Shown here piece after piece: positions 1 through 5,376 of a DNA stretch of 6,426 bases. The notes beneath the pieces were generated by a model. The model saw only the letters and a program-made list of their open reading frames with translations, ran no database searches and had not been told where the DNA came from. The position numbers were made by a program, and so were the translations under genes. Position 1 is the first letter of the stretch; every line of letters starts with the position of its first letter. This DNA comes from Clostridia bacterium (GTDB lineage Bacteria > Bacillota > Clostridia > Oscillospirales > CAG-272): positions 1 through 6,426 of the forward strand of contig JAFQJX010000085.1 of assembly GCA_017397205.1 (NCBI GenBank), in the 5' to 3' direction.

Positions 1-528
1 AATGGTGGTTACTTGGAACATCTCGCCCGCGCCCTCGCAGTCGCTGCCCGTAATCAGGGGAGTATTCACGTAAACGTAGCCGCGGTCCTGGAAATAGCGG
101 TGAATGGCGTCTGCCATCACGGAGCGCACGCGGAACACGGCGTTGAAGGTGTTGGTGCGGACGCGCAGATGGGGGCTTTCTCTCAGGGTCTCCAGCTTCT
201 GGAACTTCTTTTGGAGGGGGTATTCGGGGGGGCAGTCGCCCAGCACCTCAATGACGGTGGCGTTAATTTCCACGCCGTCCCCGCGCATATTCTCCACCAC
301 GGTGCCCTCTACCTTGAGGGAGGCGCCAAGATGCTGAGAGGCGGCAGGCGCCGTCATGGTCGCCTTGTCCACCACGATTTGCAGGTGCTTGAGGGACGTG
401 CCGTCGTTGAGCTCCACGAACGCCATGTTCTTGGAATCTCTTGCCATGCGGACCCAACCGCAGACGGTCACCGACTGTCCGACGGGAATCTCCCTTGCCA
501 GAATTGCGCGAATGTCAGTATGCTTCAT
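1..528 (-). CDS. asnS: Asparaginyl-tRNA synthetase, N-terminal 176 residues (cut by window edge)
   Basis: Class II aminoacyl-tRNA synthetase that charges tRNA-Asn with asparagine in the cytoplasm. The reading frame runs unbroken from ATG at 528 to the left edge, so about 176 of the roughly 460 residues expected for the family are present. Residues ~16-100 form the OB-fold anticodon-binding domain (VTVCGWVRMARDSKNMAFVE). Residues ~120-160 carry class II motif 1, starting HLRVRTNTF and ending YVNTPLIT. Residues 159-176 read ITGSDCEGAGEMFQVTTI; the SDCEGAGEMF segment is typical of AsnRS and separates it from AspRS. The start is fixed by an AAGGAGG ribosome binding site (537-543), 8 nt upstream. 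The gene lies behind a T-box leader whose specifier codon is AAC (Asn), an independent line of evidence for the same amino acid. The catalytic C-terminal part is outside the window. Confidence 0.96.
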   Translation of the reverse strand, partial: MKHTDIRAILAREIPVGQSVTVCGWVRMARDSKNMAFVELNDGTSLKHLQIVVDKATMTAPAASQHLGASLKVEGTVVENMRGDGVEINATVIEVLGDCPPEYPLQKKFQKLETLRESPHLRVRTNTFNAVFRVRSVMADAIHRYFQDRGYVYVNTPLITGSDCEGAGEMFQVTTI

Positions 529-556
529 ATGCGTTTCCTCCTTGGGGGACGGAATA

Positions 557-799
557 TAAAAAACACCCGTCCGCCCCATCTTGTTAATAGGACGAGCAAC
601 GAGTGCCGTGGTACCACCTATTTTCGCCGTCCATCAACGGCCTCTCAATGTCTGACGCCATTACCCGTCGCCCCTACTTGCTTCCGTTCGGTTTGCTGCT
701 CCAAAGTGTTATTCGCCAGGCATCCGCTGCGCGGCTCTCACCGTCCCGCGCTCTCTTGGAGTGACCCGCCTGGGTACTTCTCTTTATCATCGCATTTAT
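557..799 (-). promoter_or_regulatory. T-box riboswitch leader of asnS (specifier AAC, Asn)
   Basis: Leader RNA that senses uncharged tRNA-Asn and lets transcription continue into asnS when asparaginyl-tRNA is short. The minus strand at 619-603 reads AGGTGGTACCACGGCAC, a clear match to the T-box consensus with its UGGN bulge that pairs to the tRNA acceptor end. Stem I can be drawn. A lower helix AAAG/CTTT and an upper helix CCAGGC/GCCTGG flank an internal loop whose 5' side is AGAAGTAC and whose 3' side is CGAATAACA. The AAC at 710-708 followed by A sits where specifier codons sit, and it encodes asparagine. A distal hairpin GCGCGG/CCGCGC carries a GGTG loop segment as in other T-boxes. A GGACGG at 632-627 could compete for the 5' arm of the terminator; that pairing is inference. 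Confidence 0.93.
558..596 (-). terminator. Regulated intrinsic terminator of the asnS T-box
   Basis: On the minus strand CTCGTCC (596-590) pairs with GGACGGG (572-566), a 7-bp stem with one G-U pair. TG and then six T residues (563-558) follow. It lies just downstream of the T-box motif and just upstream of the asnS ribosome binding site, the expected place for the off-state terminator. Confidence 0.85.
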
Positions 800-805
800 G
801 GGATT

Positions 806-834
806 ATTTTAGCAACCTTTTCCCCTCTTGTCAA
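806..834 (-). promoter_or_regulatory. Sigma-A promoter of asnS
   Basis: On the minus strand a perfect -35 TTGACA (834-829) is followed after exactly 17 nt by a -10 TAAAAT (811-806). Transcription would start near 799, just ahead of T-box stem I, giving a leader of about 270 nt before the asnS start codon. Position and orientation fit the riboswitch and no other gene. Confidence 0.9.
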
Positions 835-852
835 GAGGATTTTCAAAATCGC

Positions 853-901
853 GGCGCGGGCAGGATTGCCCGCGCCCTTTTTTGCGCGGCGTGTACGCCG
901 C
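853..901. terminator. Two adjacent GC-rich hairpins between the CotF-like gene and the asnS promoter
   Basis: Hairpin one is a perfect 10-bp inverted repeat, GGCGCGGGCA (853-862) and TGCCCGCGCC (867-876), with a 4-nt loop. Hairpin two is GCGGCGT (886-892) and ACGCCGC (895-901). The run CTTTTTT (877-883) follows hairpin one on the plus strand, while on the minus strand hairpin one is followed only by GCGATTTTG. The place, directly after the minus-strand CotF-like stop codon, fits the end of that operon. The U-tract polarity is better for the plus strand, where no gene needs it. I call it a terminator region with uncertain polarity. Confidence 0.55.
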
Positions 902-921
902 AAAGGCGCGCTGCGCGCACC

Positions 922-1383
922 TTACTGATACATATTGTTCGCCTTCATAAAGGCGTAAAGCTGCTCGCCGTGCTGCTGCTCCTCCGCCTGAATATGGTTG
1001 AGGACGCGACGTGCTACGGGGTCGCCGAATTCAAAGACGCCCGTATCGTACATGGAGGACACGTGCTTCTCGGTGGCAAGCATATCCTGGCACAAAAAGG
1101 CGTCCAGCTTGCTATCCTCCTGATTTGCGTAGGAATACGCCACGCAGTTTTCGTTGTTTGCGGAAAGCGCGCAGCCGTCCACGGGGGTCACGGTGCCGCC
1201 CATCATCTGGGTGACGGTTTTGAGGTGCTCGCGCTCAGTTTCGGCAATGGAACGGAACAGTGCCACGAGGGAGGGCGCCTTTGCCTTATCCGCATAGCCC
1301 TCGTACTTTTTGATGCAAAGCTCCTCCTGCCCCTTCATGTCCTTGAGCAGAGCGCTTTCCTTCTGGGTGAGTTGAATATTCAT
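922..1383 (-). CDS. CotF-like spore coat / ferritin-fold protein
   Basis: A 153-residue, mostly helical soluble protein resembling the clostridial CotF-type coat proteins, a ferritin-like four-helix fold. Visible repeated helix motifs are EELCIKKYEGYA (20-31), ETEREHLKT (48-56), MLATEKHVSSMYDTGVFEF (101-119) and QAEEQQHGEQ (132-141). The Glu and Glu-x-x-His positions (E20/E21, E50-x-x-H53, E105, E135-x-x-H138) look like ferritin-type metal ligands, but metal binding is inference. The C-terminal AFMKANNMYQ matches the usual family ending as I remember it. The start is the ATG at 1383, because AGGAGG (1395-1390) lies 6 nt upstream; an in-frame ATG 12 codons further upstream lacks such a site. 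It follows the EamA transporter by 51 bp with no promoter I can see, so the two are probably co-transcribed. A role in the spore coat would fit the family, but a general ferritin-like role cannot be excluded. Confidence 0.82.
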   Translation of the reverse strand: MNIQLTQKESALLKDMKGQEELCIKKYEGYADKAKAPSLVALFRSIAETEREHLKTVTQMMGGTVTPVDGCALSANNENCVAYSYANQEDSKLDAFLCQDMLATEKHVSSMYDTGVFEFGDPVARRVLNHIQAEEQQHGEQLYAFMKANNMYQ

Positions 1384-1389
1384 ATCATA

Positions 1390-1395
1390 CCTCCT
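1390..1395 (-). promoter_or_regulatory. Ribosome binding site deciding the CotF-like start
   Basis: AGGAGG on the minus strand, 6 nt before the ATG at 1383. It selects the start at 1383 over the in-frame upstream ATG at 1419. Confidence 0.85.
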
Positions 1396-1434
1396 GTTGG
1401 TGATACAGAAAGTATGCACGGAGTGAGGGGGCGG

Positions 1435-2400
1435 TTATACCTCCCTTTCCTCTTTTTTCTTTTTTTGGCGCATCACGCGGCGCCACCACACGTCAAGCGG
1501 CAGCTGCGACAGCACCACGGCAAGCAGAATCACGGCACAGCCCCATATCTGCCTGTCGCTCATGGTCTCGTCCAGCAGAAGCGCGCCCCCGACCGCACCG
1601 AACACGGACTCCAGCGACATAATCAGGGAGGCAACGGTGGGCATACCCGACAGCTTTTGCCCCACGATCTGCGCGGTGTAGGCAAAGCCGCCCGAAAGAA
1701 TGGCAAGGTAGGCAAGCGACGGCAGGGCGGGCGCGAGGTCCCCCCAGGTGGGCAAAGGACCGAACAAGCTACAGATAAGCGAAACCGTCCCCGCCACGTA
1801 AAACTCCACGATGGCAAGGCGGACGCCGTCTGCGCGCCTTGTAAACAAATCAATCAGTACAATCTGCACGGCAAAGCAGAACGCCGACGTGAGCAGGAGA
1901 GCATCTCCCCAGCCGAAGCCGCCCATGGAGGTGCAGGAGGCAAGCAGATAGGCACCCACCACCGCCACGCCGATGCTGACCCAGACGTGCAGGGGGGCGA
2001 TTTTGCGGCGTAAAAGCCCGAGCAGCGGCACGAACACGACGTACAGGGCAGTCAGAAAGGACGCCTTTCCCGAGGAGGTCAGATTGATGCCCACCTGTTG
2101 CAGGGTGGTTGCCGTGGCAAGCGTGATGCCAAGGCAGGCGCCGCCCGCCAGCTCGGCGCGTGTCAAATCCACAAAACAGCGGTTCCGCCTTGACAAAAGC
2201 AGCCGCTCGCCGCCGCGTATTTTTTCATAAACGGCAAGCACCGCCGTCAAAAAAAGGCCCCCGAACAGAAAGCGGACGGCACCAATGGAGAAGGCGCTCA
2301 TCGTACGCCCCGCCACACTCTGTGCGACAAAGGCAAAGCCCCATACCAGCGAGGCAAGGAACAGAAGCGTGTTTCCGCCAAGGCGTTTTTTCGTTTCCAT
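1435..2400 (-). CDS. EamA/DMT-family membrane transporter
   Basis: A 321-residue inner-membrane protein of the drug/metabolite transporter superfamily, two EamA repeats with about ten membrane helices expected. The first helix (residues ~10-28) contains LASLVWGFAFVAQS, a typical EamA opening. A second run follows at ~36-58 around an Arg in GAVRFLFGGLF. The second repeat contains GWGDALLLTSAFCFAVQIVL and ends with the family-typical GMPTVASLIMSLESVFGAVG and LLLDETMSDRQ. The tail RRVMRQKKKKEEREV is strongly basic and probably cytoplasmic. Substrates in this family include amino acids, nucleotide-type metabolites and drugs; the sequence does not say which applies here. The start at 2400 is supported by AAAGGAGG 8 nt upstream; the frame is open for 35 more codons upstream but without a comparable site. 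It leads a probable two-gene operon with the CotF-like gene. A weak minus promoter (TTGTAG, 17 nt, CATAAA, around 2463-2491) is only a candidate. Confidence 0.9.
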   Translation of the reverse strand: METKKRLGGNTLLFLASLVWGFAFVAQSVAGRTMSAFSIGAVRFLFGGLFLTAVLAVYEKIRGGERLLLSRRNRCFVDLTRAELAGGACLGITLATATTLQQVGINLTSSGKASFLTALYVVFVPLLGLLRRKIAPLHVWVSIGVAVVGAYLLASCTSMGGFGWGDALLLTSAFCFAVQIVLIDLFTRRADGVRLAIVEFYVAGTVSLICSLFGPLPTWGDLAPALPSLAYLAILSGGFAYTAQIVGQKLSGMPTVASLIMSLESVFGAVGGALLLDETMSDRQIWGCAVILLAVVLSQLPLDVWWRRVMRQKKKKEEREV

Positions 2401-2408
2401 TTTGCCTC

Positions 2409-2416
2409 CCTCCTTT
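2409..2416 (-). promoter_or_regulatory. Ribosome binding site deciding the transporter start
   Basis: AAAGGAGG on the minus strand, 8 nt before the ATG at 2400. It sets the 321-residue form and excludes the 35 upstream codons, which overlap the non-coding structured region. Confidence 0.85.
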
Positions 2417-2428
2417 GTAACGCGCTCG

Positions 2429-2457
2429 TTGACAGAGCGGCCGTTTCGTGGTACAAT
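2429..2457 (+). promoter_or_regulatory. Near-perfect sigma-A promoter pointing right, no assigned gene
   Basis: TTGACA (2429-2434), a 17-nt spacer, then TACAAT (2452-2457) preceded by TGG, which gives an extended -10 (TGn). This is one of the best promoter matches in the window. It points away from the transporter gene, and the next 440 bases on the plus strand hold no convincing protein gene. Its product would begin near 2463. Confidence 0.65.
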
Positions 2458-2462
2458 TTTAT

Positions 2463-2587
2463 GTGACAAAGGACACGCGGCTACAAAAAGCCGCCGTGCG
2501 TCCATACGGTTAGTATCCGTCGCGGAGGCGGCGTTATGTATCGCCGCAAAAAAAGAACCTGAATCAAGCGGGTGATTCAGGTCCTTC
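2463..2587 (+). ncRNA. Candidate structured small RNA (unassigned)
   Basis: Downstream of the plus-strand promoter lies a series of potential hairpins. The first is GGACACGCGGC (2471-2481) against GCCGTGCGTCC (2493-2503), with one mismatch and one G-U. The second is a short ACGG/CCGT (2506-2509 and 2517-2520). The third is GCGGCG/CGCCGC (2529-2534 and 2542-2547). The last is the 10-bp ACCTGAATCA/TGATTCAGGT (2557-2566 and 2573-2582). The final hairpin has only a poor U-tract on the plus strand (CCTTCT), so a clean 3' end is not evident. I do not recognise an RNA family. The hairpins also exist on the minus strand, so the assignment to the plus strand rests on the promoter. Confidence 0.3.
2548..2582 (-). 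terminator. Intrinsic terminator of the valine tRNA operon
   Basis: On the minus strand a perfect 10-bp stem ACCTGAATCA/TGATTCAGGT (2582-2573 and 2566-2557) has a 6-nt loop and is followed by TCTTTTTTT (2556-2548). It begins 6 nt after the CCA end of tRNA-Val(GAC). Confidence 0.9.
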
Positions 2588-2664
2588 TGGTGGAGACAAC
2601 TGGACTCGAACCAGTGACCCCTTGCATGTCAAGCAAGTACTCTAACCAACTGAGCTATGCCTCC
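2588..2664 (-). tRNA. tRNA-Val (anticodon GAC), CCA encoded
   Basis: A complete cloverleaf can be drawn. The acceptor stem is GGAGGCA/TGTCTCC, the D arm GCTC...GAGT, the anticodon stem CTTGC/GCAAG with loop TTGACAT, and the T arm ACTGG-TTCGAGT-CCAGT. The discriminator is A and CCA is encoded (2590-2588). The anticodon GAC is at 2630-2628 and reads GUC/GUU valine codons. It is the distal gene of a two-tRNA operon and is followed closely by its terminator. It is nearly identical to the neighbouring tRNA-Val(CAC). Confidence 0.96.
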
Positions 2665-2693
2665 GCAAGCTCTACGGATACGCAAGTGAAGCA

Positions 2694-2769
2694 TGGTGGA
2701 GACAACAGGACTCGAACCTGTGACCCCTTGCATGTGAAGCAAGTGCTCTACCAACTGAGCTATGCCTCC
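2694..2769 (-). tRNA. tRNA-Val (anticodon CAC), CCA encoded
   Basis: A complete cloverleaf with the same acceptor stem GGAGGCA/TGTCTCC as its neighbour. The D arm is GCTC...GAGC, the anticodon stem CTTGC/GCAAG with loop TTCACAT, and the T arm ACAGG-TTCGAGT-CCTGT. The CCA is encoded (2696-2694). The anticodon CAC (2736-2734) reads GUG, a common valine codon in the GC-rich genes of this window. It is the first gene of the tRNA operon, 29 nt before tRNA-Val(GAC). Confidence 0.96.
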
Positions 2770-2797
2770 ATTTGCTACCGTAGATTGTTGCATAGGT

Positions 2798-2826
2798 ATT
2801 ATAGCAAGTACCGAAGCAAATTGCAA
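2798..2826 (-). promoter_or_regulatory. Promoter of the valine tRNA operon
   Basis: On the minus strand TTGCAA (2826-2821), a 17-nt spacer and a perfect TATAAT (2803-2798). Transcription would begin about 20 nt before tRNA-Val(CAC). The arrangement suits strong constitutive tRNA transcription. Confidence 0.88.
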
Positions 2827-2883
2827 CCCCTAATTTTATTTTTTTGTGCGTGCGGACACCAAATGCGGTTTTTGCGCGCTCGG

Positions 2884-2894
2884 AAGGAAAGGAG
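2884..2894 (+). promoter_or_regulatory. Ribosome binding site deciding a GTG start for the helicase
   Basis: AAGGAAAGGAG lies 6 nt before the GTG at 2901. The frame is also open back to a TTG at 2844, but that codon is preceded by a T-rich run with no Shine-Dalgarno match. Confidence 0.8.
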
Positions 2895-2900
2895 CGACAC

Positions 2901-5276
2901 GTGCATTACTGTGAGCTTAACGGGCGGATTGAAATCACGGCTGCCACCCTGGTGGCAATTTCCCGCATGCGTGCGGCAAGAGAATACCTCTCCGACGGCG
3001 AGCTTCAGGCGGGCGGCGGTGCAGACGCCGTCTGGCGCCGTCAGCTGACGGGGCAGGAGCACCCCGCGCTTCTTTCCCTTGAGGTCACGTGCTGTGACGT
3101 GCCTTGCCTGATTTCAGCAGAGGTGGATTTGCTGGAGGACGGGGTGCTGACCCATATCCACAAGGTTACGGGCGACCCCACCCGCCCCACGCGTGAGGCG
3201 GTGGCGCAGGCACGGGGCCAGGCGTTTTGCGCCGCCCATATGCTTGCCTGTCGGGGGGAAGGCGTCTGCCGTCTGCGGATTCTCTACGTCAGCGACGGCT
3301 TCCCCCTGCCGCACCTGGCGGAGGAGGCACCGACGGAGGAGCAGCTCGGGCGCTTCTTTGACAAGCTCATGGAGGGGCTGGTGCTGTTTGCGGGGGCGGA
3401 GCTGGAGCGCGTTTCAAAGCGTCTGCCCACCCTGAAGGCCCTGCGCTTCCCGTTCCACGAGGTACGCGAGGGACAGCGGGAGCTGATGGAAACGGTTTAC
3501 TCCACCGTCAAGCGCGGGAAGCGCCTCTTTGCCTGTGCCCCGACGGGAATCGGAAAAACGGTTTCCGTCCTGTACCCCGCCCTGCGCTCGCTTGGTGAGG
3601 GAACGGTGGACAAGGTCTTTTACCTGACCCCCAAAAACACCACCGCGCTTGCGGCGGCGGATGCCTTGCGTCTGTTCAGCCGCGGAGGCGCCCTCGTCAA
3701 GGCGGTGCACCTGACGGCAAAGGACGCCATTTGCCCCGCGCATCAGATTTGCCGCGAGGGCGAACGGTGCCACCTTTCCCCCATTGCAACCACCCGTTTG
3801 GACGCCGCCGCGCGGCACCTCCTTGACAGCGGCAACCCCGTGATCGGCAAGGACGAGATTCTGCGCGCCGCGCTGGAATACAAGGTCTGTCCCTACGAGC
3901 TTTCCCTGCATTACAGCATGCAATGCGACGTCATCATCTGCGACTACAACTACCTGTTTGACCCCCGCGTTGCCCTCAAGCGGTATTTCTCTGCCGCGGG
4001 GCGCTACGCGTTTCTTATAGACGAGGCGCACAACCTCGTGGACCGCGCGCGAGAGATTTACAGCACCTCCCTCTCCCTCTCCCAGGTGGACGGATGGAGA
4101 CGCGCCCTGAAGGACCTCCCCGCCGCAAGCGCGGCGCTGACACAGTTTTATCAAACGCTGGAGGGGCTTTGCAAGGCAGCCCTGAAGGGCGAGGTGCAGA
4201 CGGATGCATCTGGCAAAAAGCACGCCTTTGCTTCGCAAAAGGAATTGCCGAGCGGCTACTATCCCGCGCTCGCGCTGCTTCACTGCGCCCTTGCGGACGC
4301 CCAGGAGAAGCATCCTCCGCAGCAGCTTGCGCGTGTGCTGCGCCCCATTTACTACGAGGTGCAGGGGCTGCTTGACAAACTCTCCCTCTATGACGAGCGG
4401 CATATCGTCTTCTGGCAATACGAGGAGGGGGACCTTTCCCTCTCCACGCTGTGCCTTGACCCCTCCGCGATTGTGGGGGCGCGCCTTTCCCTTGGGCGGG
4501 CGGCCGTTTTGTTTTCTGCAACGCTCTCCCCCCTGGACTACTACCGCGAGGTGCTGGGGGGAGATAAGACCTCGCCTACCCTCTCCCTTGCCTCTCCCTT
4601 TGACGAGCACCACCTCGCCGTTGCCGTGATGGATAAAATCTCCACCCGCTACCTTGAGCGGGAGGACACCGTGCGCGCCGTTTTGCGCGCCATTCTCACA
4701 ACAGTCAAGGCGAAGCCGGGAAATTACATGGTTTTCTGCCCCTCCTATCACTATATGCGGCTCCTGCACGCCGCGCTCAAGAAGGCGCTCCCCGCCCTGA
4801 AAACCCTCCTCCAGACCCCCCACATGACGGCGGCGGAGCGGGCGGAATTCCTGTCGCATTTTGACGCACACCCGAAGGAGGCGCTCGTCGGCTTCTGCGT
4901 GATGGGCGGCATTTACGGCGAGGGCGTGGACCTCGTCGGTAAGCGGCTGATTGGTGCCATCGTCGTGGGCGTGGGACTTCCCACGCTGTCCAACGAGCGT
5001 GAAGCAATCCGTGCCTATTTTGACGAAACGCAGGAGGCGGGCAGAGCGTACGCCTACGTCTACCCCGGCTTCAACCGCGTGCTTCAGGCGGCAGGGCGCG
5101 TCATTCGTCACGAGAGTGACCGCGGTGTCATTTTGCTCATTGACGACCGCTTTGCCGACCCCGAATACCGCCGCCTGTTCCCCGCGCATTGGCGAGGGCT
5201 CCGTTACGTGGGTGACGGAGATTCGCTGGCACACCTGCTTCGTAGCTTCTGGCAGCAGGGGAGGCAGGGCGAGTAA
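2901..5276 (+). CDS. Rad3/XPD/DinG-type ATP-dependent DNA helicase (COG1199-like) with Fe-S cysteines
   Basis: A 791-residue superfamily 2 helicase, expected to unwind DNA 5' to 3' in the cytoplasm using ATP. Motifs in order: REGQREL (Q-motif region, Q192), Walker A APTGIGKT (213-220), and four cysteines C278, C284, C290 and C330 placed as in the Fe-S cluster domain. Then come ICDYNYLFDP, the DEAH box LIDEAHN (374-377), FSATLSP (S539-A540-T541), and motif VI QAAGRVIRHESDRG (from Q729). Residues 1-190 correspond to the extra N-terminal domain of Firmicutes relatives, which I recall as PD-(D/E)XK nuclease-like. Here the stretch around D76 and K88 (AEVDLL ... THIHK) has no Glu at the expected catalytic place, so nuclease activity is doubtful. 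The GTG start is chosen for its ribosome binding site. No clear promoter lies directly upstream and no terminator follows. A role in DNA repair or replication is inferred from the family; it is not necessarily the orthologue of E. coli DinG. Confidence 0.92.
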   Translation: MHYCELNGRIEITAATLVAISRMRAAREYLSDGELQAGGGADAVWRRQLTGQEHPALLSLEVTCCDVPCLISAEVDLLEDGVLTHIHKVTGDPTRPTREAVAQARGQAFCAAHMLACRGEGVCRLRILYVSDGFPLPHLAEEAPTEEQLGRFFDKLMEGLVLFAGAELERVSKRLPTLKALRFPFHEVREGQRELMETVYSTVKRGKRLFACAPTGIGKTVSVLYPALRSLGEGTVDKVFYLTPKNTTALAAADALRLFSRGGALVKAVHLTAKDAICPAHQICREGERCHLSPIATTRLDAAARHLLDSGNPVIGKDEILRAALEYKVCPYELSLHYSMQCDVIICDYNYLFDPRVALKRYFSAAGRYAFLIDEAHNLVDRAREIYSTSLSLSQVDGWRRALKDLPAASAALTQFYQTLEGLCKAALKGEVQTDASGKKHAFASQKELPSGYYPALALLHCALADAQEKHPPQQLARVLRPIYYEVQGLLDKLSLYDERHIVFWQYEEGDLSLSTLCLDPSAIVGARLSLGRAAVLFSATLSPLDYYREVLGGDKTSPTLSLASPFDEHHLAVAVMDKISTRYLEREDTVRAVLRAILTTVKAKPGNYMVFCPSYHYMRLLHAALKKALPALKTLLQTPHMTAAERAEFLSHFDAHPKEALVGFCVMGGIYGEGVDLVGKRLIGAIVVGVGLPTLSNEREAIRAYFDETQEAGRAYAYVYPGFNRVLQAAGRVIRHESDRGVILLIDDRFADPEYRRLFPAHWRGLRYVGDGDSLAHLLRSFWQQGRQGE

Positions 5277-5305
5277 GGAACGGATAAAATATTTTTTCTA
5301 CCCCC

Positions 5306-5334
5306 TTGCACACGCGCCCGCGCGGTGCTATAAT
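5306..5334 (+). promoter_or_regulatory. Promoter of the pyridoxine kinase gene
   Basis: TTGCAC (5306-5311), a 17-nt GC-rich spacer and a perfect TATAAT (5329-5334) preceded by TGC, an extended -10. It lies in the 100-bp gap after the helicase stop codon, so the kinase can be transcribed independently. The leader would be only about 35 nt. Confidence 0.88.
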
Positions 5335-5376
5335 GATGCATCATAAAAAATTACTGAAGAAGGCAAGAACAAGAAA

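Noticed and set aside
1384..1419. Longer CotF-like protein starting 12 codons upstream
   Set aside because: The upstream codons cover the AGGAGG site itself, and the family normally begins close to the NIQLTQKE segment.
13..2013. Very long plus-strand open frame (about 666 codons) across asnS, its leader, the CotF-like gene and the transporter
   Set aside because: It runs antisense through three well-supported features including a T-box leader, has a His/Gly/Arg-rich nonsense composition and matches no family. GC-rich codon bias on the minus strand keeps the opposite frame free of stops.
2588..2769. Two ~75-bp near-identical direct repeats that could be read as a mobile or CRISPR-like repeat
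   Set aside because: Both fold as complete valine tRNAs with encoded CCA; the similarity is tRNA paralogy. There are no regular short repeats and spacers.
2844..2900. N-terminal extension of the helicase from a TTG codon
   Set aside because: There is no Shine-Dalgarno upstream of TTG, and the extra 19 codons overlap the T-rich intergenic run and the true RBS before GTG at 2901.
2572..3048. Plus-strand open frame across the two tRNA genes into the helicase start
   Set aside because: Its translation contains repeated segments that are antisense tRNA (for example TRTCDPLHVKQ), a well-known false protein over tRNA genes.
3414..5234. Long minus-strand open frame (about 606 codons) opposite the helicase
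   Set aside because: It is fully antisense to a gene with all helicase motifs intact, and has a low-complexity composition and no RBS. Stop-codon scarcity in GC-rich DNA explains it.
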